Below are positions 43,785 through 55,502 of a DNA stretch of 64,000 nt, in pieces. The position numbers and the translations under genes were made by a program. Below the pieces are notes generated by a model, which saw only the letters and a program-made list of their open reading frames with translations, was not told where the DNA came from and ran no database searches. The DNA lies in assembly GCA_963995525.1 (NCBI GenBank), contig OZ023214.1, forward strand, positions 55,866,839-55,930,838, given 5' to 3'. Each line of letters starts with the position of its first letter. Within the stretch, counting starts at the first letter, position 1. The DNA is from Escarpia spicata. Taxonomy: Eukaryota; Annelida; Polychaeta; Sabellida; Siboglinidae.

Positions 43785-43946
43785 GGGGCCGGTTTCATGA
43801 AGTGTACTTAAAGTTACGCAATTACTTAGCATCACGTGTTTGCATAAACTCCTATGCTCGCTTATATTTTTAAAAAATCACGTCATTTACTAAGCCAATC
43901 ATCTTAGCGTTAAGAACATTCTTAGCCACTTCATGAAACCGGCCCC
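43785..43946. mobile_element. MITE, 162 bp with 20 bp perfect terminal inverted repeats
   Basis: GGGGCCGGTTTCATGAAGTG (43785-43804) is exactly reverse-complemented at 43927-43946. The inside is non-coding. The flanks (ACT and TGGA) do not show a clear duplication. Confidence 0.8.
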
Positions 43947-44654
43947 TGGACCTGATGAGGCCAGAATGTTGAGATGGTGAGGGACCAACTGAGCCAGAGT
44001 TGGAAATCTCTGAACTGCAGTGGGTCACTGTGACAATCTGTACATGGCTGACTGAGGTATTCGTTCACCTCTACAATCAGCAATCTGCTGATATTGTAAG
44101 GTTGCATTTTATGATCGTAGACTAATAATGTTGAGAGGGTTAGCACATGTCCACATAACAGGCTCAGCATCCCCTTTGGACTTTTTAGCCAGGCTGCTGG
44201 CATGGGATTATACTAGTGTAGGAGGCAGCCTGACTTGAGCTACCTTACTTCTACAGAGGAAGATTGGCATTTCTTGTTCTTAGTAGTTACTACTGTCAGC
44301 CACTGTCAAGTGGCATGGTCTCCAGACTACATCAAAGGCATTTCCTGTCTAACTGGTGAGTTAACTGCTAATTGGCTCTTTATGGACATCCTGGTGGCTC
44401 AATTAAACAAACAGGTTTATGGCCTGAACTGATAGCCTACAATTATTGTCTGCTGGAGAGGGTGTTTCTGACTGTGAAAAGATGCTGCCTATTGTCATGT
44501 TTGGATATCATAGTCATGGACTCATGGCTATCAGAGAATGAGGATGTACTATTTTGTAGGGATGGTAAGGTGGTATTCTATCAGAATTAACAAAGTATTT
44601 AAATATTTCAGGAAAGTTTCATTTTATAACCAAATATATTTATTTTCCCCAGTA

Positions 44655-44739
44655 CATATTGAGAAAGTACTCAGATGTACTCGTAATGTACTCGTAAAAA
44701 CTGAGTACAATGAGTACGAGTACTTCGGCCCCAGGTCTG
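44655..44739 (+). mobile_element. hAT-type terminus with GTACTC-type subterminal iterations
   Basis: Several TACTCGTA or GAGTAC motifs lead into CGGCCCCAGGTCTG (end at 44739), which reads CAGACCTGGGG on the minus strand and resembles the ends at 49371 and 60792. The opposite end was not found, so this could be a solo or truncated copy. Confidence 0.4.
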
Positions 44740-44749
44740 GCTAGAATGG

Positions 44750-45230
44750 CTCATCAACGGGCTGTTTTGACAAAGCTGGCCAAGGAGAAAGCTGCCTGTT
44801 AGCCAACTCAGGTTCAGCCCAGAAAATATCATTAACAAGTGAGATAGTACTATGACAATGTGTGCGTGAGTCCGTGTGCTTTTTTTGCTATTGAAAATAT
44901 TAAGATTTTCTATTTAATATTGCTCAAAATACACCATATGTCGTCTACAATTAAAAATATCTCTGAGCCTGAGGAGTCCCCCTCCCCCATTAGATGAGAC
45001 AGTCCTCTTGGGCTTAAATGTGGGCCACAGCAAAATTTCCGTTTTTTTCTCTGAATGTCACTCTCATCCCTGTTGAATCAATACTAGACCCCTAGACAGT
45101 TGTGTCTACATTCTAAGGGGTCATCCTCAAACAGCCAAATGTCAACCATTAGAAGAGTTGACATAGTTCCGCTGTACACAAGAAATCTGTATTTGATTGA
45201 ATTATTCTAGTATCAGCAGTAGTAGTACAA
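44750..45230. other. No recognisable gene
   Basis: Nothing is supportable except the dispersed repeat at about 45175-45212. Confidence 0.4.
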
Positions 45231-45234
45231 ACAT

Positions 45235-46375
45235 TTGCAAGAAAATGTCATCATCACTAAGGTTGTTGTAAATTTCACCAGCTGCCATGTCAAGTCCCTT
45301 ATAATTATGACTAACGATGTTCAAAATCATTCAGGTAAATAGCAAATAACAAAGGAGACAAGTTTTCTCCTTGTGGTAATTCTCTCCAACATCATATGAG
45401 AAGAAGGCTGACACAGCCCCCCAAAGTGCAAAATGTTTACACTATTTAGTGATGTGGTTTTGAGAAGAGCCCTTGAGACTATCCCCTAACCGTAGATTTT
45501 GTGTATTGTACCAGAAACAGAACATTATTCCCCTTCCCAAAACATCTGTCACATGTGGAGTCTGTGTCTTGTATGGATATATTTTTATACAGTTGTTTTA
45601 TATAAGCAGAAACTTTGTGAAATTAGTTATTCTTAGAAAAGTAATTCCCGGTTTCTCATCAATGCATGTATTTGAAAATATGTGCCACAACATTTTATAT
45701 TCTATTATAATTATTCCTCTAAATGCAAGATGTGGTGCAATAAGTGAACAGTAAACATGTCAACATTTTACTTCCATCATAACCCTTAATGATCTGTAAT
45801 TATTATGATTCACCAAAAAAACATTTGATAAATAATTACCTACAGGGTTGTTTGATTTATGCCGGGCAGAAACGGCAACAATAGGAAATACATGCCATTG
45901 ATAGGCAAACATGTTCTTTTTTATAGAAAAAGTCAGTTTCTTTCTATACCTGTCTACATATGATAACCATTTGTCCGCCCTGCTCACAATAAACAAGAAA
46001 CATCACATGAATGATAAAAGGAAGATCACTGTCACTTAACTTGTTGGTTATTATCATTATAAAACTGCTCTGCTACTGCTTGGTGGACAGTTAATTAGTG
46101 GTTCAAGTTCAAATACAGCAGGATTTTGTTCACACCTGCATGATAGTTTAGGCTTTGTAGTGTGCTGGCAGCCACTAAACCTTGTGTGAAAAGGATAGTT
46201 GGCACAAGAACTAACTTCAAAGCACAGTCCCAATGTCTGCTGCTATGTTTGTATATATAGGCTTAATGATCCCAATACACCAATCTGTTTCAATTTCAGA
46301 TAATAGAACTAGGTTAAACATCTTAACAATAACTATAATTAGTTCTGTGGGGCTGTTTTTAAGTATTTATTTATA
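45235..46375 (-). pseudogene. Degenerate antisense RT remnant (LINE family D), copy 1
   Basis: On the minus strand, 45400-45340 reads RELPQGENLSPLLFAIYLND-like residues (RT motif B region) in slightly shifted frames. 46370-46250 is the same sequence that in copy 2 reads IGIIKPIYKK, the upstream RT segment. About 0.85 kb lies between the two, more than the RT would need, so other DNA is probably inserted; it includes a ~110 bp direct duplication outside the remnant at 46400-46510 and 46590-46690. No complete frame survives. Confidence 0.5.
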
Positions 46376-46379
46376 ACAT

Positions 46380-46700
46380 TATCAATCTGTCCTCTTAGTT
46401 TTAAGTGTGCCACATTCAAATGTCATGCAAGTAATATTTCCATGCAATCCATTTGCAGATGATATAATGTAAAACTTCAACAGCTGTTTTCTTCATTTTC
46501 ATTTTCAAAGACATCATCTGGCATAACTTGATAAGTCTTTGTAGCAGCACATTTGTACTGCTACATGTGTATCATTGCAACATAACATACATACTGTGTG
46601 CCACATTTGAATGTCTTGCATGTAATATTTCCATGCAATCCATTTGCATATATAATAATAAAACTTCAACATCTGTTTTCTTCATTTTCACTTTTTGACC
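46380..46700. repeat. ~110 bp direct duplication
   Basis: GTGCCACATT-C/T-AATGTC followed by TTTCCATGCAATCCATTTGC and AAAACTTCAACA occurs at about 46406-46510 and 46598-46690. The two copies are about 85-90% alike by eye. Confidence 0.7.
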
Positions 46701-47637
46701 CTTACCATGTTCAATGCTCCATAACTTTGCCAATGTTGGAAACCGTGTAAAGCACCCTACCCAACCTTTACAAGAATGTAAGAAAACAATGTTAAAATTT
46801 TTCCGACTTATCACTCATTTGATCAGCCAGGGTCACATATCGACGTATTAGTCCAAATGACTTCAGGGCTACTTGGCCCATTTTTTTAAATGTTTTCACC
46901 TAGTAATATAAAGATTATAAATCAAATCATTTTGTACAGTATGATGCACTGTTTGTAAATATGTTTGTAGTAATTATTTATTTGCCACAGAAATGAAAAT
47001 ATCTGGTAATTATATATAACGATGTTTCAAAATGTTATTTATCCAGACAGATCACCATTTGTTTTCTTATATATAATTACAATATATTACTGTACAATAT
47101 ATATACAGTTAATAAATTATGTATCCATTACATTATGTAAGTAAAACTTCGTTACAACAAAATAGACCGCTCAAAAGTTTGCATTTAATCATAGAAATCG
47201 CCTGCGGACGCATGTTTTGGAATAATTCCCGGGTGCTTCCATGTTTATGCCTGCAGCAAATGTTAAACTTTAATCTCATTGGCTGAAAATCACCATTAAA
47301 ATATTCACTGCTTGGCGTAAAAGAGGGACTGGAAATTGTGTGTCGCTGTGTTCGACTACAAAACCACGTGGTGGTTGGCACTATTTACCCACGGAAATCG
47401 CCATAATTTCTAACTTTTGGCGCTTCCCAGTGAAACTTCAATATCATTATCTGCTAACTGCCGAAATAAATTGCTGTTATTGGATGACACTGTTTCGCGG
47501 TACCAGTTTAAATGTGCCCCTGTATTCGGGCATATTCAGGCGTTCTGGCCATGAGTGGGAGTCGGGTTAATTAGGGGTGCGGCTACAAATACAGGATTTA
47601 CGGTAGTAGAACTTACATTTTCCAAAAAATGTCTACA
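46701..47637. other. No recognisable gene
   Basis: Small ORFs at 47133-47381 (minus) and 47340-47570 (plus) have no recognisable motif. Confidence 0.4.
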
Positions 47638-47950
47638 TCATCATCACTAAGGTTGTTGTAAATTTCACCAGCTGCCATGTCAAGTCCCTTATAATTATGA
47701 CTAACAGTGTTCACAATTATTCAGGTAAATAGCAAATAACAAAGGAGACACGTTTTCTCAAAGCTGTAGACAACTTGCCTATGCAGCTTAATAGTGTGAT
47801 GCCACGATAGTTGTCTGGGTCATCTATTGACCCCGTCTTTTTGTATATAGGCTTAATGATCCCAATACACCGATCTGTTGACACAATGCCAGATAATAGA
47901 ACTAAGTTAAAAATCTTAACAATAACTATGATTAGTTTTGTGGGGCTGTT
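47638..47950 (-). pseudogene. Degenerate antisense RT remnant (LINE family D), copy 2
   Basis: The minus-strand translation from about 47890 gives GIIKPIYKKTGSIDDPDNYR and GITLLSCIGKLSTAL, a clear non-LTR RT fingers segment. It jumps directly to ENVSPLLFAIYLNNCEH (motif B region) at about 47760-47710, so the palm motif A region is deleted. The same two blocks occur in copy 1 further left. Confidence 0.6.
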
Positions 47951-48980
47951 TAGGGCCGCTGAAAATGCTAAATTTTCCTAGTATTTCCCTACAGCACTAG
48001 GCAGCTGTAAGCTTGTGTATTAGATTTGCTTTCGCCACTGATGTTTATTGATAACTGGATAGTGAACAATGTTGGCAAGTTTAACCCGTCCCCGGGTTAA
48101 ACCCGGGTTGGACTAAACCTCCATTTTGGGCTAAACTGGGTTAAACTATTTTTAACATCCAGAACTACCCGTATGTAGCATTTCTGAACAATCACTAAGG
48201 ATTAATGAACACTTGTGCACAATGTCACCTACTTGGGAGTGAGGGGCAGGTTTAATTGATCTATTCAACAACTGGAGGCCTCACTCTGGACACTGTCACT
48301 CACAGTGTTGTGTATTGTCTTAGTTGGTGAGTTGAGCTAATCTACTTGACCATGAATCAGGGGTGGCTCTGGCAACTTTAGAGGATGGAGGATGAATCCA
48401 GTTGTTGGCAGTGAACACTAGTGCTGAGAGGGTAGATTACCACCTACCAGTTTCCAGCTCTATATTTTCAAAAACTTCAGTAACTATTTTTCTAATTTTG
48501 CATAGATGTATCTTATAGTACTGCCAGTATACACAAGAAATCTGTATTTGATTGAATCATTCTGAGGGTACTTCAGGGCCCCCCAAAATGCAAAAGTGTC
48601 CTGCTGTTTCTCTCCTGCTCCCTCCTGCAGCCCTGCTGATCTCTATTTATAACAGACAGACAGTTTGTTTACCATCATAAGCACATAACCTACAATATAA
48701 TATTCATTGTAAGGTCAGGGAGGCTCCCATTAAGACAATTATATGCAGCTATCATGAGAACCACCCTACTGATGTAACTGGATAGTGGACTTTGCCCTGC
48801 TCACTGGGGTGGCTCTGAATGGAGTAGCCAGCTGTAAATATGTGTATTGGTTTAGCCTAGGCACTCTGCCTGCCATTGTCCCAGTGTCAAACTGAATGCC
48901 TGTGTGTGCATGTGTTTGAATGGGGGGATGAAATGAGGTTTCTTTCTTTTAAAGAATGTTTGCAACAATAGCTGTTCATC
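47951..48980. other. No recognisable gene
   Basis: It contains one dispersed repeat copy (48485-48600). A run CCCGTCCCCGGGTTAAACCC with further GGGTTAAAC/GGGTTGGAC-type motifs lies near 48085-48150. Confidence 0.4.
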
Positions 48981-48984
48981 TGCA

Positions 48985-49285
48985 CCCTGGACTGGCTGTA
49001 AGTTGACTACAGTGCTGGATGGTTGTTGTGGGCTGGTGCCCTGTACTGGCTGTGAGTTGACGATGGTGCTGGGTGATTGTGTGCGCAGGTGCCCTGGACT
49101 GGCTGTGAGTTGACGAAGGTGCTGGGTGGATGTTGTGCACTGGTGCCCTGGACTGGCTGTGAGTTTACAACGGTGCTGGGTGGATGTTGTGCACTGGTGC
49201 CCTGGACTGGCTGTGAATTGATGACGGTGCTGGGTGGCTGCTGCTCACTGGTGCCCTGCACTGGATATGCATTGACAACAGTGCT
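48985..49285 (-). repeat. 60 bp tandem repeat (five units) with a Pro/Gln-rich open frame
   Basis: Units of GGTGCCCTGGACTGGCTGTG plus ~40 bp repeat at about 48982, 49030, 49090, 49150 and 49210. On the minus strand the frame 49312-49007 encodes a 20-residue repeat of the type NSQPVQGTSAQHPPSTVV. Substitutions change residues as often as not, so coding is uncertain; it could be an exon of a low-complexity protein. Confidence 0.6.
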
Positions 49286-49370
49286 TGGGGCAAGCTGCCC
49301 ATCCGTGATCACACTTGCATTGAATGTGTTATACTGGAGTGTCTGAAACTGCCTATGATGTTCCCTGGTC

Positions 49371-50081
49371 CAGACATGGGGTCAAATACATTAAAAAGTA
49401 TTTAAATACAAATACTTTTGACATTTCAAATGCAACTACATTTTGTTTATGGCAAATGCAAATACTTTTCAAAAGTATTTCAAATACTTTTGTAATTCTC
49501 TTGACGTCCTCGTGCTCATGCACAATAAATAATGACAAAAAAGAGCTACACTTATCCAGAATTAAGGGAGTTCATTGAGTCAATAGTACCATGCTATAAT
49601 TGGTCACACATTGTTAATTTTTTCCCTTGTGACAGGTTAATCCTGTTTTCCATTTCCTGTGCCCACTGATCCACTGTCTTCCAATAAAATTAGATTAAGT
49701 CACCCACTGTTAATTAAATGCTTGCTAACCTGACCCTGTGGCAGGCCAGCTGATACACTGATCATCCATCTGATAATGACCCAAGTTAAAGCTGAGTTAA
49801 TGATCAAAGCATGCAACTGGCTGCAGTTGGTCAACTAATAAAAGAGCTATAGGAAGGCCAGTTTTCTCTCAGTGAATGTCAAGTCTGGGTGATCACATAA
49901 GTAACATGAGTGACCTCTATCAACTGCCTATATGGTATACCAAGCAACAATGTAATTAAGCACAGCTGTGATAACAGTTTTCATTGACAGAATTAAATGC
50001 TATAAGTATTTGAAAAGTATTTGATTTTTCAAATACTGGATCAGTCGCATTTAAATGCATTTGCATTTGACATCATGTCTG
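49371..50081. mobile_element. Non-autonomous hAT-like element, 711 bp
   Basis: The ends are CAGACATGGGGTCAAAT (49371) and the reverse complement of CAGACATGATGTCAAAT (ends 50081), 15 of 17 matching. The flanking octamers CCCTGGTC and TCCTGGAC match at 6 of 8, as expected for an old 8 bp hAT duplication. The subterminal regions carry iterated AAATACTTTT/AAAGTATTT motifs. There is no transposase inside. Confidence 0.6.
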
Positions 50082-50135
50082 TCCTGGACTCATCATGCGA
50101 CTAAAAGTATTGGCAGTGAGGTGACACACGTCATA

Positions 50136-51310
50136 TCACGTAACCACTCGACCAGGATTCTTTCTGAGGAAGTTGCTGCTGCAGTAGACGACCTTGAAGG
50201 GCTCGAATACGCCGATGTCAAGTGGCTGTAAAAAGTGGCTAGTATGGGCGGGCAACAAGAACAAGATAATGTTGTGTTTCTGAGCCCACTCGATCAACGG
50301 CACATTTATGTGTGAGCTGTGGCCATCATAGAGCAATAACAGAGGCTCGTCTTTGTTTGTTGGAATATGCTTCAGGAAATGTTCACTGAGGTATACCTGA
50401 AATATTCGACTGTTTGACCACCCGCTGTCTGACATCAAGCCTTGAGTGCCAGGGAGTGATCCAGCTAGGAGGTCTTCAGATATTTTCTTCCCTTTGAATA
50501 TAAGATAAGGCAGGAAAGACTGGCCTGTGGCATTAATACAGCTGATGATTATCGAAGCCAAAAAGTTTGGCTATGGTCAGAGGACGCAGTGCAACTATAG
50601 AGACCGTCGGTAACTACTACAAACAGCTCCTACTGATTCTTCAAAAATATGACCTTTTGGAGAAACCACAGCGCACTTATAATGTAGATGAGACGGGTAT
50701 CTCCACAGAACATATACTGCCTAAAGTAGTAGCCAAAACGAAGCCAAAGGAGTGTGGCTTAATTTTGGCTACTACTTTACGCAGTATATGTTCTGTGGAG
50801 ATACCCGTCTCATCTACATTATAAGTGCGCTGTGGTTTCTCCAAAAGGTCATATTTTTGAAGAATCAGTAGGAGCTGTTTGTAGTAGTTACCGACGGTCT
50901 CTATAGTTGCAATGCGTCCTCTGACCATAGCCAAACTTTTTGGCTTCGATAATTTTAAGTCCGGCCATCTTTTCAGGAAACCATTGACCCATGTTTCATG
51001 TAGCGGGGCGTTGATGTCTACCTTGTTCAAGAAGAACACTGTTTCCCCAGCTAGAGTGCTTAGTTCACAACGTGTGTATCCATAGCCACACGTAGTAACT
51101 TCCTTCACATGACCCACAAAAGCTGCTTCTTCGGTCTTGCTCATAATTGGGTCGGGCCCAGATCTATGTTTATATGCATTGTAGTGGCCTCAAATTTTAC
51201 TTCTCAGAGTCTGTACTGGAATGCAATACAACTTTGCTGCTTTATAAACCGATACGTTTTCCTCATGCCTGTTGAGGGGCATACTCTCTGTATTTCTTGG
51301 GTACACTTTA
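50136..51310 (-). pseudogene. pogo-type DDD transposase disrupted by an inverted duplication
   Basis: Reading leftwards from about 51290: a psq-type helix-turn-helix (SVYKAAKLYCIPVQTLRSKI), a CENP-B-like second DNA-binding region (VNGFLKRWPDLKLSKPKSLA), then the start of the DDE domain with the first Asp in RTYNVDETGIST. The gene then runs into a palindrome (50548-50953) that repeats the previous 200 bp backwards. Beyond it the catalytic domain resumes (50561-50136) with SIIISCINATGQSFLPYLIF, the second Asp in LLLYDGHSSHI and the third in LQPLDIGVFEPFK, the DDD signature of the pogo/Tigger group. All three catalytic Asp survive, but the central part is destroyed, and a stop lies just before MSKTEEA. 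Terminal repeats were not found. Confidence 0.8.
50548..50953. repeat. 406 bp near-perfect palindrome inside the pogo-like gene
   Basis: ATTATCGAAGCCAAAAAGTT (50548) runs inward to AAGCCA, an ~8-base loop near 50745-50752, then back out to AACTTTTTGGCTTCGATAAT (ends 50953). The arms are ~200 bp with only a handful of mismatches. Both outer ends consist of the same short segment that belongs to two different places in the transposase gene. Confidence 0.9.
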
Positions 51311-51730
51311 TTTCTTTTTCATTGCTGAAAAAGCCACAAAGGTGCTTAATAAAATAAAAATATTTGCAAATTATTTTTAGTGTCTTTATAAAGTTGCTTT
51401 CTTGTTTTAATTATTCTAGCTTATATGCCAGTAGTGGTTTGCCACACACACACCTTCCATACCTGTTGAAATAAATACTTATAACATGTTTTAGTGCTTA
51501 AATAAATAATGTTATTTAAATTAATATGACATGTTTTTCTAATTATTCTAGCTTTTATGACAATATTGGCTTGCCATAGTTCTTTTATATGTGTTGAATA
51601 AAATACTTGCAAAATATGTTGCAGTGAAGTTGTGATGTTAGTTAAAACTAATGCGTTTCCTCTTTTATAATTAAGCACATTCTACATAATTATTATTCTA
51701 ACTTTTTGACAACACAGGCTTGACATACAT
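51300..51730. repeat. ~140 bp diverged tandem repeat, three units
   Basis: ATTATTCTAGCTT or ATTATTCTAACTT followed by TTGCCA/TTGACA occurs at about 51410, 51540 and 51692, with AAATACTT-AAA/GTG segments between. Not coding. Confidence 0.55.
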
Positions 51731-52695
51731 CTTCCATATACAGCAATTACATTTCACATGGGCAGTCCGAGAATTCGCTCCAGCAGATGATGAAAATAAT
51801 TTCCAGCAAATATACAAAGGTGATTTTAATGTGGGTATTTGTCATACACGCATTCCATCTTGTGTTAAACATGTAAACATGTTTCCATAAACCTGCAATG
51901 GCAGCATTTTCACGGATTATTTAATCTTGTTCGATTTTGCCGCTAGACGCTTGGTCTCGCAAAACACGCTTGTATTCAAATGGCTTAGTGGCCTACCTAG
52001 CGCCTAGCGGTGAGATCTCAGATGGAGCAGAAACTGAGATAGGACAGGAACCGAGTAAGTGACTATACTCACTGCTGGTGTGGGCTATAATCGTGGGTCC
52101 AATCGTGTTTTGCCATTTTACTAAAACCTGATAAAATTCTTCCATAAGGTATTTATTTTCAATTTCTGCAACTAATGTTTCGAGTGAAGTACTAACGGAA
52201 ATATACCGGCAAAATCTAAATCTCGTCGAAGACGCCTTCATCAAAATTCGTTGGTCCTATCTGCGCTAGGTAGATGCTTACTCCTGTAAGAAAACCTATC
52301 CAGCTTCGATCGTGTAGTTCTGACCTACTTTTTGTTCCTAGAGTCAACACTAACATTGGAACTAGGGCTTTTTCTGTTGTTGCACCAATTCTTTGAAGTA
52401 TGCTCCCTCTTAGTGTTAGATCAGTTGAAAATATTACAAAAATCTGCCGTCATTTAAAAACGTATCTTTACAACCTTGTTTATCCACCGTTGCTCCTACC
52501 GCCTTAACCCATCTGTTGACAACTGGAATACTGCTTGTGGATTTTGAGATTGATGAATCCTTTTGTTTTGATGCACCTCTGATCTTGGTTTCCAAGGATT
52601 TAGCCGCAATAGAAGTTATCTGATTATTATTATTATCTATTACATCAATCTGCAGCATGTTGATTGAACACGTAATATTCAGCCAGGTCATGGAG
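51731..52695. other. No recognisable gene
   Basis: The two minus-strand ORFs (52244-51993 and 52691-52434) show no domain I recognise. Confidence 0.4.
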
Positions 52696-52699
52696 TATT

Positions 52700-53990
52700 A
52701 TGATAATTGCAGTATTCTCAGCACAGTTTCAGACCCGGCCGTTCCTGTGAATCACAACTAATTATCACAACCCAAGACCTTGTTAAATCCCTAGAAAATC
52801 ACAAACAAGTTAACACAGTGATTCTAGATTTCTCCAAGGTATTTGATCGAGTCTTTCACCAACGATTACTACTCAAACTGCACCACTATGGAATTTGAGG
52901 CTCCTACAGTAACTGCTGTGGACACAAAACTTCCTGACATCCCGATCCCAGCGAGTGGTGGTGGTGGACGGAAAGTCCTCGGACTGGGTTCCCGTCACCT
53001 CAGGAGTGCCCCAGGGAACAGTCCTCGGCCCACTGCTTTTTCTATCCTTCATTAACGATCTACCAACAGGAATAACATCTAAGCTCCGTCTTTTTTGTGG
53101 ATGACTGTCTCCTCTATAGACCTATCTACTGCCCAGCTGATTCCATAGCACTTAAGAAAGACCTGAATAAACTCCAACAGTGGTCAAACATATGGCAGAT
53201 GAAATTTAACATAGACAAATGTCACACTGTGCGAATTACCCTCCGTCGCAATACAATCAATGCTGTCTACCATCTAGGAGGATGTACACTTCCCATGGTC
53301 ATACAATACCCATACCTAGGCATCATTATATCTAACACAATGTCAACAGAACCACATCAGTAACATCACCTCCCGTGCCAACAGAATGCTGGGCCTAATC
53401 CGGCGAAACCTTACAGGAACCCCACAGAAGCTACGACAACAAGACTACTTTTTACTTGTCCGTCCCCACTTAGAATATTGCAATACTGTCTGAAACCCAT
53501 ACATCAAGAAGGAGGTAAACCAAATAGAAAATATCCAGTGCCAGGCAGCCAGATTTGTCCAGACAAACTAGTCAGAGATAAAGTGTGTCCGCAATGTTTA
53601 ACCACCTCCATTGGGACTCCATTGAGAGAAGAAGACAACTCTCTTGCCTACTGTTGATGTATATGATCCAAAACCAACAGATTGCCATCAATGGTAACAC
53701 TGCTACCTTGCCCCAATGCTCCCCACCAGTACAAGATATTATCATCCAAATAAATATCAGATTATCGCAGCTCGCATTCAGATCTATAGTAATTCTTTCT
53801 TTCCATGCACTGTCTTCTGGTGGAATGCCCTCCCCGGGAATGTGTTGGTAGCTCCAACCGTCCAGGCCTTCAGGGGAGGGGTTGTTTCACACTTCTAAGC
53901 TGCAGTCTTTGTTTTTACTCGCACCTCGTTCATACATTACTCGCACCTTGAATGTACTTTTTCTCGCACCTTCACACCTGGCACAGCACA
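52700..53990 (+). pseudogene. Degraded Jockey/CR1-type LINE, RT to C-terminus
   Basis: Pieces in several frames run in order: QHSFRPGRSCESQLI and TVILDFSKVFDRVFHQRLLL (motif A, 52707-52898), [20 protein letters not shown] (motif B, about 52992-53055), [10 protein letters not shown] (catalytic FVDD, about 53092-53115), LNKLQQWSNIWQMKFNIDKC (53160-53220), a thumb segment with RANRMLGLIRRNL and VRPHLEYCNTV (53370-53490), and FNHLHWDSIERRRQLSCLLL (53598-53660). The last coding part is WWNALPGNVL (about 53819-53850). Many frameshifts and stops are present, so this is an old copy. Downstream, ACTCGCACCT motifs lead into a (CA)n tract at 54000. Confidence 0.75.
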
Positions 53991-53995
53991 ATTGT

Positions 53996-55502
<1,507 letters not shown>

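Noticed and set aside
50567..50824. Separate plus-strand gene similar to the pogo transposase
   Set aside because: It is the inverted arm of the palindrome, not an independent gene.
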